The notes under the pieces are model-generated. The model had not been told where the DNA came from. It ran no database searches and saw only the letters and a program-made list of their open reading frames with translations. A DNA stretch of 23,244 nucleotides from Acetothermia bacterium UBA7521 (GTDB lineage: Bacteria; Bipolaricaulota; Bipolaricaulia; Bipolaricaulales; Bipolaricaulaceae): assembly GCA_002479455.1 (NCBI GenBank), contig DLNB01000056.1:1-23244 (forward strand), given 5' to 3'. Of the stretch, positions 15,534 to 22,228 are shown piece after piece (within the stretch, counting starts at the first letter, position 1; the number at the start of each line of letters is the position of its first letter). The position numbers and the translations under genes are program-made.

Positions 15534-17243
15534 ATGAAGCGAGCGGCGTTGTTGGGAGCGAGTCTTCTCACAGCAGTGATGGCGCTGGCGATGCCTGGCC
15601 TCGGGCAGGCTGCGGCCACCGAGATCGGACAGATTGCCGTTGGAACAGAGGGAATGGTTGCGGCGGCCCATCCGTTGGCCGCGGAGGTTGGGGCGAGAAT
15701 CCTCGCTCTGGGCGGGAATGCGGTGGACGCGGCGGTGGCGATGTCGTTCGCGCTGGGCGTGGTGGAGCCGTACGCGTCAGGATTGGGCGGCGAAGGGTAC
15801 ATCATCCTGGCCCTCGTTGACGGTACGCAGGTGGCGGTGGACTTCCGTTCGTGGGCTCCGGGTGCGGTCACGGCGCAGACGCCGAAGAACTCCTACGGGG
15901 AGAAGTCGGTGTGCATCCCAGGCACTGTGGCGGCGATGGACCTCGTGCTCACCAAGTACGGGACGATGACGTTGGCCGAAGTCATTGCCCCCGCGATTGA
16001 GCTTGCGGAGAACGGCTTCCCTGTGGACTCGGTATTCGTCACCCGCGTCCTCGATGCGTACAAGGACCTGTCCGATCCGAAGTACGCCGAGCTGGGGTCG
16101 GTGTTCCTCGCCGACGGGCTCGTTCCTGACGAGGGCGCGATCTTCAAGAACCCCGGTCTTGCCTACACGCTCCGGCTCCTCGCCGACGGCGGGGCGGAGG
16201 TGTTCTACGAGGGCGCGGTCGCGGAGGCCATCGTCAGCGCGACCGGCGGCTGGATCACGATGGAGGACATGGCCGCCTACCGCGCGGTCGAGCGGGAGCC
16301 GGTACGTGGAACATACCGTGGCTACGAGATCCTCAGTGCCCCCCCGATCGTGGCGGGTGTCGTGGTGGTCGAGGCGCTGAACATCATCGAGCACTTCAAC
16401 CTCTCTCGCTACCGCCGATACGACCACCCGACGGTGGTGCACATCATCGCCGAGGCGCTCAAGCTCGCGTTCGCCGACCGAGATCCCGTGGTGTGGGATC
16501 CTGACTTCTACGATGTTCCCGTGACCGGGCTGACGTCGAAGGCGTTCGCCGCCGAGCGGGCGAAGCTCATCTCGCTCGAAAAGGCAATGGTTCCCCGAGA
16601 GACTCCGGTGGGAGATCCCCTGCAGTTCAACACCACCGCGGTCCCTGTGGCTGTAGGGGCGGATCCGGACGCCGGGTGCACGACCCACGTTAGCGTGGTG
16701 GACAAGGACGGGAACGCGGTCAGCCTGACGCAGACCCTGAGCTCGTTCTGGGGAAGCAGGATTGTGGTCCCCGACCACGGGTTCGTCCTGAACAACGAGT
16801 ACACGAACTTCAACGCCTACCGCGCCGATCGCCCCGACGACCTCAACGTAGCCGGTCCGTACAAGCGGCCGCGCACGGTGATCGCCCCGACGATCCTTCT
16901 CGATGGAGGAGAGGTGTTCCTCGTGATCGGGACGCCGGGTGCGGGCCGTATCCCCGGCGTGATCGTGGAGACGATCGTCAACGTGGTGGACTTCTGCATG
17001 GACCTCGAGGACGCGATCACGGCTCCCAAGTACTACAGCCGGAACTCGGTGGCCAACCTGGAAATCGAAGGCGGGTTCTCCCCGAGTCTGATCGAAGCCC
17101 TCAAGTCCCTGGGCCACGCGATCAAGGAGTACGGCCCATTGGACGTCTACTTCGGTGGCACGAACGCCGTGATGGTGCTCGCCGACGGAACGCTGATCAG
17201 CGTGGCCGACATCCGACGGCTCGGCGGAGCAGCGGGCCCGTAG
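15534..17243 (+). CDS. Exported GGT-family Ntn hydrolase with altered substrate pocket (GGT-2)
   Basis: The 569-residue product has a signal peptide (MKRAALLGASLLTAV..., cleavage near GQA) and the GGT fold signature GGNAVDAAVA. The self-cleavage site is intact: Thr383 in CTTHVSVVD, with the second threonine Thr401. Arg105 (E. coli Arg114) is kept. Other pocket residues differ: Asn411 becomes Ser403, Gln430 becomes Glu422, Asp433 becomes Asn425, Ser462-Ser463 become Thr448-Val449, and the SSGG loop becomes VAGV (273-276). A processed enzyme with a different acyl specificity is therefore likely, for example a CapD-like transpeptidase/depolymerase or an acylase (inference). The ATG at 15534 follows GGAGGT (15523-15528); upstream in-frame starts at 15465 and 15516 lack such a site. 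Confidence 0.85.
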   Translation: MKRAALLGASLLTAVMALAMPGLGQAAATEIGQIAVGTEGMVAAAHPLAAEVGARILALGGNAVDAAVAMSFALGVVEPYASGLGGEGYIILALVDGTQVAVDFRSWAPGAVTAQTPKNSYGEKSVCIPGTVAAMDLVLTKYGTMTLAEVIAPAIELAENGFPVDSVFVTRVLDAYKDLSDPKYAELGSVFLADGLVPDEGAIFKNPGLAYTLRLLADGGAEVFYEGAVAEAIVSATGGWITMEDMAAYRAVEREPVRGTYRGYEILSAPPIVAGVVVVEALNIIEHFNLSRYRRYDHPTVVHIIAEALKLAFADRDPVVWDPDFYDVPVTGLTSKAFAAERAKLISLEKAMVPRETPVGDPLQFNTTAVPVAVGADPDAGCTTHVSVVDKDGNAVSLTQTLSSFWGSRIVVPDHGFVLNNEYTNFNAYRADRPDDLNVAGPYKRPRTVIAPTILLDGGEVFLVIGTPGAGRIPGVIVETIVNVVDFCMDLEDAITAPKYYSRNSVANLEIEGGFSPSLIEALKSLGHAIKEYGPLDVYFGGTNAVMVLADGTLISVADIRRLGGAAGP

Positions 17244-17255
17244 TCGTGGTTCATC

Positions 17256-17286
17256 GGGGAGGGGACTGCGAAATGGTCCCCTCCCC
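17256..17286 (+). terminator. Terminator-like hairpin after GGT-2
   Basis: GGGGAGGGGAC (17256-17266) and GTCCCCTCCCC (17276-17286) form a perfect 11-bp stem with a 9-nt loop, followed by TGTTCTTT. It lies 12 bases after the TAG, and the SD of the next gene begins soon after. This is the best intrinsic terminator or attenuator candidate in the window, probably leaky because no promoter is seen between it and the next gene. Confidence 0.65.
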
Positions 17287-17311
17287 TGTTCTTTCAAGAG
17301 GAGGTCGTACG

Positions 17312-18328
17312 ATGCAGCGAATCGTTCTCTGGATGGTAGGAGCGCTTGTGGTGGTTGGGTTGGCCGTGGTTGGGGGGCCGGTCTTGAACGCGGGGTTCTC
17401 GCCCGGAGCTGCGGCCTCGTGGGTGGCCCAATCGGGCACGTGGACCGTTGCCGATGGCCTTCTGGTGGGCGAGAGCGGGCGAGCCCTGTTTGCGGTCGAA
17501 CTCGGATCGGTCCGCCGCGTGGAGGTCGTGATCGACCACGTCCAGGGCGAGTGGGCGTCGGTGGTCGGGAAGTACGAGAGCGATGAGGCGTGGGTGGAGG
17601 CCCGCGTGTCGGCGACGGGGATCACGCTCGTGGCCTGGTCGGGGGGGCGCGAGAAGGCCTGGACCCAGGCGGTTGCGGTGGCGTTCCCGGCGACGGTGAT
17701 CGTGGCGTTCGCTGGCGAGCAGGCTCGGGTCCTTGTGAACGGGGAGACGGTCCTCCAGGCGTCGGAGGGGGTGTTCGCGGACCTCGGGGGTGACGTCGGT
17801 CTGGGAGCCCAGGGACGGGCGGGCTTCGACCTCTTCCACGCCAGTTCGCTCAGCGGGCCGGTGCTCATCACCTCGCTCGGGCAGAGCCCGGGTGCGTTGA
17901 TGGCCAAGGTGCTCGCGGATCGGGTTGGGATCGAGGGCGCCTATGAGACCACGGCCAAGCCCGAGATGGTCGAAGGGAATGGCACACTCATCTTGGTGAT
18001 CGGCGCGAGTTCAAAGGGACTCGGTGCCGCGGGGATCTCCGTGGAAGACGAGAGCGCCCGTGGAGCGGCTCTGGTTGCCAAGGCTCAGGCGTTGGGATGG
18101 GGCATCGTGGTGATGCACATCGAGGGGGAGCCGCGGCGCGGCGCGCTCACCGACGAGCTGATCGACGAATTCACGCCCGTTGCGGGCTACGTGGTCGTGA
18201 AGGCGGACGGCAACGCGGATGGCCTGTTCACGTCCCTGTGCGCGGCAAGCGGGATTCCGTTGCGCACGATCGTGGCTACGGCGCAGGGCGCCGATGTGCT
18301 GGCCGACCTGTTCGGGCTGTGGAAGTAG
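17312..18328 (+). CDS. Exported two-domain protein: beta-rich lectin-like domain plus DUF6305-like domain
   Basis: The 338-residue product starts with an export signal or anchor (about 4-22). Residues about 28-177 are rich in alternating beta strands with GTWTVADGLLVG, VGKYESDEAWVEARV and ARVLVNGETVLQA, which recalls concanavalin-A-like/LamG folds. Residues 182-338 are paralogous to the whole mature protein at 9798: TSLGQSPGALM, SSKGLGAAG, EGEPRR and NADGLFT. The ATG at 17312 has an ideal AGGAGGT (17299-17305). The stop is seven bases before the next start. If the C-terminal domain binds ligand for the permease, the added domain might bind a polymer or surface glycan (inference). Confidence 0.75.
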   Translation: MQRIVLWMVGALVVVGLAVVGGPVLNAGFSPGAAASWVAQSGTWTVADGLLVGESGRALFAVELGSVRRVEVVIDHVQGEWASVVGKYESDEAWVEARVSATGITLVAWSGGREKAWTQAVAVAFPATVIVAFAGEQARVLVNGETVLQASEGVFADLGGDVGLGAQGRAGFDLFHASSLSGPVLITSLGQSPGALMAKVLADRVGIEGAYETTAKPEMVEGNGTLILVIGASSKGLGAAGISVEDESARGAALVAKAQALGWGIVVMHIEGEPRRGALTDELIDEFTPVAGYVVVKADGNADGLFTSLCAASGIPLRTIVATAQGADVLADLFGLWK

Positions 18329-18335
18329 GGGCCCC

Positions 18336-19373
18336 GTGAGCTCGCGCACGGGATGGGGGAGGGGGATGATCCTTGCGGTCGTCCTCCTCCTTGGCTTGAC
18401 CTCTGTCGCTCAAAGTCCGATCACCCACGATGTGCGCCCCGGGTACGGGGTGACCACGATCGGCTGGCTGAGCGACTACCACCTCCCCCTGCGAGGGACT
18501 CCCGGCGATACGCGGGTGTACGTGCTCGACTCCGGGGTTTCGGGAGGGACGGCCCTCGTGCTCGGCGGGACCCACGGAAACGAGATCGCCGGCGTCGTGG
18601 CGGCGGTGATGCTTGTGGAACGGGCGATTCCCACCGCGGGACGCCTCATCGTGATCCCTCACGCCAACAACGCGGTCCACGGCTACCCGGACTCGCGGTG
18701 CCCGTCGTGGGTAGAACTGAACGGACCCGATGGGGCATCTCGCCTGTTCCGGTACTCCCCTCGTCTCACCAACCCCGTCCACCAGTCGCCCGATCCGTCC
18801 TCCTACGTTCACCCCTCCGGCCTCGCGTTCGCGGGTGAGGAGGCGCGTAACCTCAACCGCGTCTACCCTGGGGTGGCCGACGGCACGCTGACGGAGCGCA
18901 TCGCCTACGCCATCACCCGCCTCGTCATCGAGGAGAGCGTGGACTACGTGTTCGATCTCCACGAGGCGGGGGTGACGTCGCGGTTGGCCCACACCCTGGT
19001 CTGCCATCCCCGTGCCCTCCAGGTCGGGGCGATTGCCGTCATGGACCTTGAGCTCGAGGGACTGGTGATGAAGCTGGAACCTTCGCGCGAGGAGTTCCGG
19101 GGGCTCTCGCACCGCGAGCTGGGGGACCTGACGGAGGCCTTGGTGTTCCTGATCGAGACCCCGAACCCTGGCCAGGAATCGGGACTCGATGCCCCGGATG
19201 TGGTGGCCGACCCGGTCCATCCCCTGGAAGAAAGGGTCGGAGTCCATCTCGCGTTCGTTCTGAAGGTTCTCGAAATCGGACGCTCCCTGGGGCGTCCCCC
19301 GGTGTCGGTGAACGGCGTGCCGAACCACCAACAGCTCGTGCGGCTGGGGGTCTCGACGTGGCTTAACTGGTGA
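18336..19373 (+). CDS. Exported AstE/AspA-type zinc deacylase (M14-like), copy B
   Basis: The shortest of three paralogues (345 residues). Putative zinc ligands are His80 and Glu83 in the classic GGTHGNE motif and His209 in FDLHEA; RNLNR (171-175) and the ETPNP glutamate complete the site. It lacks a region of about 40 residues after the catalytic glutamate, the part containing LLTGKDEF or VLTGQDKF in copies A and C. The start is uncertain: GTG 18336 gives a signal peptide with basic residues before MILAVVLLLGL, whereas ATG 18366 has an SD (GGGGGAGGGGG) but leaves almost no n-region. It lies between the DUF6305-like gene and the permease, with gaps of seven and ten bases, so all three are translated from one message. 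Confidence 0.84.
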   Translation: MSSRTGWGRGMILAVVLLLGLTSVAQSPITHDVRPGYGVTTIGWLSDYHLPLRGTPGDTRVYVLDSGVSGGTALVLGGTHGNEIAGVVAAVMLVERAIPTAGRLIVIPHANNAVHGYPDSRCPSWVELNGPDGASRLFRYSPRLTNPVHQSPDPSSYVHPSGLAFAGEEARNLNRVYPGVADGTLTERIAYAITRLVIEESVDYVFDLHEAGVTSRLAHTLVCHPRALQVGAIAVMDLELEGLVMKLEPSREEFRGLSHRELGDLTEALVFLIETPNPGQESGLDAPDVVADPVHPLEERVGVHLAFVLKVLEIGRSLGRPPVSVNGVPNHQQLVRLGVSTWLNW

Positions 19374-19383
19374 TGAGGGGGAG

Positions 19384-20781
19384 GTGGGACTTCTGAACGT
19401 GTTCTTCCCCGAGGCGTGGGTGTTCATCGCGATGGTGGGAACGTTTCTCCTCACCGTGTTCCTCCTGCGCCAACCTGTGGCTGTGTCCCTGCTTGCCGGA
19501 GCTGTGGTGGGCGCGGCGATTGCGGGCGCGGGGTTCCCGCTGCGACACTTCGTCGAGGGAACGTTCGTGTACCTCGACACGATTCTCATCATCTCCTGCG
19601 CGATGCTGTTCATGCGGGGGATTCAGGCGTCCGGGCTCTTGGAGACGGTGGCCCACCACCTCGTGCGGACGTTCAGGAACTGGCCGACGGTGCTCCTCGC
19701 GGTGATGACGGTGTTCGCGATGTCGGCGGGGATGGTCACAGGGTCGTCTACGGCGGCTGTGCTGACCACGGGGGCGATCGCAGCGCAGGTGTTTGCCAGC
19801 ATGGGCCTCGGGAAAGCTCGGGTGGGAGCGCTCATCGCCATGGCCGGGTTGCTGGGGATGATCGCTCCGCCGGTGAACATCCCGGTGATGATCATCGGGG
19901 GCGGGGTGGACATGCCGTACGAGGGGTTCAACTTGCCGTTGCTTCTGCTCACGGTTCCCACCGCGATTCTCGCTTCTCTGTGGATTGGGTGGAGGGGGAT
20001 TCGGCGGGTTGGTGCGGAGTCCCAGCTTCCCCCCTCTGTGCACGGGGCGTACGGATGGCGGCTGTACCTCCCGCTTCTGCTTTTCGTGGGACTGGTCGTC
20101 GCGGAACGATCCTTCCCCACGGCGTTCCCATCGCTAGGGCTGCCGATCGCCTTCCTCGCTGCCTACCTGATCGCTCCCCTGTGCGGGCGCCGGTTCAACC
20201 CCCTGAAGACGGCGCGACAGGCGGTGCACGACGCGCTGCCGATTCTCGGCATCCTTGCCGGGGTGGGGATGTTCATCCAGATCATGACCCTGACCGGGGC
20301 ACGCGGGATGATCGTCGAGGCGTTCGCCGGCCTTCCGCGATCCTTGTTCTACGGGAGCATCGCCGTGAGCATGCCGTTGTTCGGCGCGGTGAGCGCGTTC
20401 GGATCGGCTTCTATTCTCGGAGTCCCGTTCCTGTTGAACCTCCTTGGATCGGGGGTGATCGTCACCGCTTCCGCGCTCTCTCTGTTCGCCTCGCTGGGCG
20501 ATCTGGTGCCCCCCACGGCGCTGGCGGGGCTGTTCGCCGCCCAGGTGGTGGGGGAGAAGAACTACGTGCGGGTCCTTGCGCGGTGTGCCATCCCCGCCCT
20601 CTTCGTGATCGCTGTGGCCGTCGCCTCCCTGATGGGCGCTCCCACGCTGGAACGCCTTCTGTTCAGATCTGCAGCTCCTTCACGCGGGCTGTTCCTCGGT
20701 GGGGTTGCGCTGGGATTGGCCGGGGCTGTGCTGGGGCTCGAGTGGGCCAAGCGCCGCCGCGGGAGCAGGGAGGGCGCATGA
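19384..20781 (+). CDS. TRAP-type (DctM-like) large permease, copy B
   Basis: The 465-residue polytopic protein has the DctM-type motifs TGSST (119-123), IAPPVN (160-165) and a second-half LGDLVPPTALAG, and shares MPY-x-GF with copy A. About twelve membrane segments are evident, and the C-terminus ends in an extra helix and a basic tail (EWAKRRRGSREGA). The GTG start follows a purine-rich GAGGGGGAG and the preceding stop by ten bases. The last bases overlap the following small gene as ATGA. No DctP or DctQ gene is present in the window. Copy A and copy B share motifs but are clearly diverged, so they probably carry different substrates. Confidence 0.85.
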   Translation: MGLLNVFFPEAWVFIAMVGTFLLTVFLLRQPVAVSLLAGAVVGAAIAGAGFPLRHFVEGTFVYLDTILIISCAMLFMRGIQASGLLETVAHHLVRTFRNWPTVLLAVMTVFAMSAGMVTGSSTAAVLTTGAIAAQVFASMGLGKARVGALIAMAGLLGMIAPPVNIPVMIIGGGVDMPYEGFNLPLLLLTVPTAILASLWIGWRGIRRVGAESQLPPSVHGAYGWRLYLPLLLFVGLVVAERSFPTAFPSLGLPIAFLAAYLIAPLCGRRFNPLKTARQAVHDALPILGILAGVGMFIQIMTLTGARGMIVEAFAGLPRSLFYGSIAVSMPLFGAVSAFGSASILGVPFLLNLLGSGVIVTASALSLFASLGDLVPPTALAGLFAAQVVGEKNYVRVLARCAIPALFVIAVAVASLMGAPTLERLLFRSAAPSRGLFLGGVALGLAGAVLGLEWAKRRRGSREGA

Positions 20782-20924
20782 TCGGCTGGGTATACCGCCT
20801 CCTCGTGGGGCTGCTGGTGATCCTCGTGACGTGGGACCTCCTGCGGGAGAAGAGCCTTCGGAGGCAGGCCGTGGCGGCGATGGTGCTGGTGCCGCTCGTG
20901 CTCCGCCTGCTCATGATCAAGTAG
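20778..20924 (+). CDS. 48-aa membrane protein coupled to permease B
   Basis: The ATG at 20778 overlaps the permease stop in an ATGA junction, and AGGGAGGG (20767-20774) lies just upstream, indicating translational coupling. The 48-residue product has a hydrophobic helix (about 5-18), a charged linker (LLREKSLRRQ) and a second hydrophobic stretch ending VPLVLRLLMIK. It aligns end to end with the 49-aa protein at 11892, conserving the VLRL and terminal lysine. Coupling argues for a 1:1 subunit or chaperone of the permease. No named family is known to me. Confidence 0.82.
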   Translation: MIGWVYRLLVGLLVILVTWDLLREKSLRRQAVAAMVLVPLVLRLLMIK

Positions 20925-20936
20925 GGGAGGTTCACA

Positions 20937-22073
20937 GTGGCTATCCGTGCAGCGCGATCGTGGATCTCGGGGATCGTGTTCTTGGGGGGGGTCGCAGTGG
21001 TCGTCTCCGTGTCCGCAGTCGCGTTTCGGGACATGCACCGTGACCGGCCGATCTACCCCGGGCCAGGGGTGACGCGGGTGGGGATGCTCAGCGCGTATCT
21101 CGGGGACCTCGCGGGGACGGGTTTGGATACCGAGGTGTACTACCTTGAGGGGCAGACGCCCGGGGCGACCGTGCTCGTTCTCGGGGGGACCCATCCCAAC
21201 GAGCCGGCCGCCTTTCTCGCAGCCGTCCTCCTTGTCGAGAACGCCGTGGTCGAGCGCGGGAGGTTGATCGTGGTCCCCCGGGCCAACCGCTCCGGGTTCA
21301 CCTGCACCGATCCCGGAGAGGGGCACCCTCAGGTGTACGAGATCCCGACCCCGGGCGGCCCGCGGGAGTTCACGTTCGGCAGCCGGGCCACGAACCCGGT
21401 TCACCAGTGGCCGGACCCCGTGGTGTACGTGAACCGCCTCGGGCAGCAGCTCACGGGGTCGGAGGTCCGGAACCTCAACCGCTCGTATCCCGGGAGCCCC
21501 ACCGGGTACCCCACCGAGCAGTTGGGCCACGCGATCACGGAACTCATCCGCGCGGAGAGCCCCGCCCTTTCGATCGATCTGCACGAGGCATCGCCCGAAT
21601 ACCCTGTCATCAACGCGATCGTTGCTCACCCGCGGGCACTGGGGCTGGCGGTGGAAGCGGCCATGCTCCTGGAGCTCGACGGGATGAACATCTCGGTCGA
21701 AGTGTCCCCGGTCGGCCTACGGGGTCTCTCGCATCGGGAGTGGGGGGACAACACCGATACCCTGGCCTTGCTCCTCGAGACGTCCAATCCGGCGCAAGGG
21801 CGGTTGCGCGGTCGAACCGACGCCGCTCTCGTTCTGACGGGACAGGACAAGTTCTACGTCCGTGCTGGAGAGAGAAACGCCCTCTACGTCAGGTTCACAG
21901 ATCGAGGGTGGCCGCTTGAGGAGCGTGTTGGGCGGCACCTCCAAGCTCTGGTTTCGCTTGTTGAGGTGTACTCCGCGCAGCATCGCCAGACGCCGTTGGT
22001 CATGCAGGGTGTCCCCCAGCTGCGGGAGTTGCGGAGGGACGGCCTGGGGGCGGTCCTGCAGCCCCCGCGGTAG
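20937..22073 (+). CDS. Exported or anchored AstE/AspA-type zinc deacylase (M14-like), copy C
   Basis: The 378-residue product has a basic N-terminus and one hydrophobic segment (about 11-29) that is either a signal peptide or an anchor. Putative zinc ligands are His86 and Glu89 (GGTHPNE) and His216 (IDLHEA); RNLNR (178-182) and Glu281 (LLETS) complete the site. Spacing is nearly identical to copy A, and both carry the (L/V)LTG-x-D segment missing from copy B. The GTG follows GGGGAGG (20924-20930) at six bases, 12 bases after the 48-aa gene. It ends cassette 2. Bases 22074-22082 and 22150-22158 form a perfect 9-bp GCCACGCGC inverted repeat after the stop. Confidence 0.86.
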   Translation: MAIRAARSWISGIVFLGGVAVVVSVSAVAFRDMHRDRPIYPGPGVTRVGMLSAYLGDLAGTGLDTEVYYLEGQTPGATVLVLGGTHPNEPAAFLAAVLLVENAVVERGRLIVVPRANRSGFTCTDPGEGHPQVYEIPTPGGPREFTFGSRATNPVHQWPDPVVYVNRLGQQLTGSEVRNLNRSYPGSPTGYPTEQLGHAITELIRAESPALSIDLHEASPEYPVINAIVAHPRALGLAVEAAMLLELDGMNISVEVSPVGLRGLSHREWGDNTDTLALLLETSNPAQGRLRGRTDAALVLTGQDKFYVRAGERNALYVRFTDRGWPLEERVGRHLQALVSLVEVYSAQHRQTPLVMQGVPQLRELRRDGLGAVLQPPR

Positions 22074-22168
22074 GCCACGCGCTCTTCCTCCTCGGCAAGG
22101 CGCAACGGGAGCCAGAGATCCCCGCTCGCTCTGCCGTGTGGTGAAGGTCGCGCGTGGCACCCCGCTGG

Positions 22169-22196
22169 TTGATCTTTGGGGTGGACCCTCTATCAT
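22169..22196 (+). promoter_or_regulatory. Promoter of hrcA
   Basis: TTGATC (22169-22174) and TATCAT (22191-22196) are separated by 16 bases. The predicted start near 22203 falls at the beginning of the CIRCE operator, so bound HrcA would block initiation. Confidence 0.6.
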
Positions 22197-22201
22197 ACAA
22201 C

Positions 22202-22228
22202 TTAGCAATCCAAGGTGGTGAGTGCTAA
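22202..22228 (+). promoter_or_regulatory. CIRCE operator (HrcA binding site)
   Basis: TTAGCAATC-N9-GAGTGCTAA matches the CIRCE consensus TTAGCACTC-N9-GAGTGCTAA at 17 of 18 arm positions. The 9-base spacer contains AAGGTGG, which serves as the SD for hrcA, so operator and ribosome site are superimposed. The last base of the operator directly precedes the GTG start. Confidence 0.95.

Noticed and set aside
15777..17297. 506-residue minus-strand open frame opposite GGT-2
   Set aside because: Complement of a conserved GGT-family gene with low-complexity Arg/His/Val/Asp composition and no plausible start context.
19416..20777. Long + strand frame that ends with the 48-aa protein
   Set aside because: Only the last 48 codons are credible; the rest is an out-of-frame reading of permease B, and the ATG with ATGA overlap at 20778 is the natural start.
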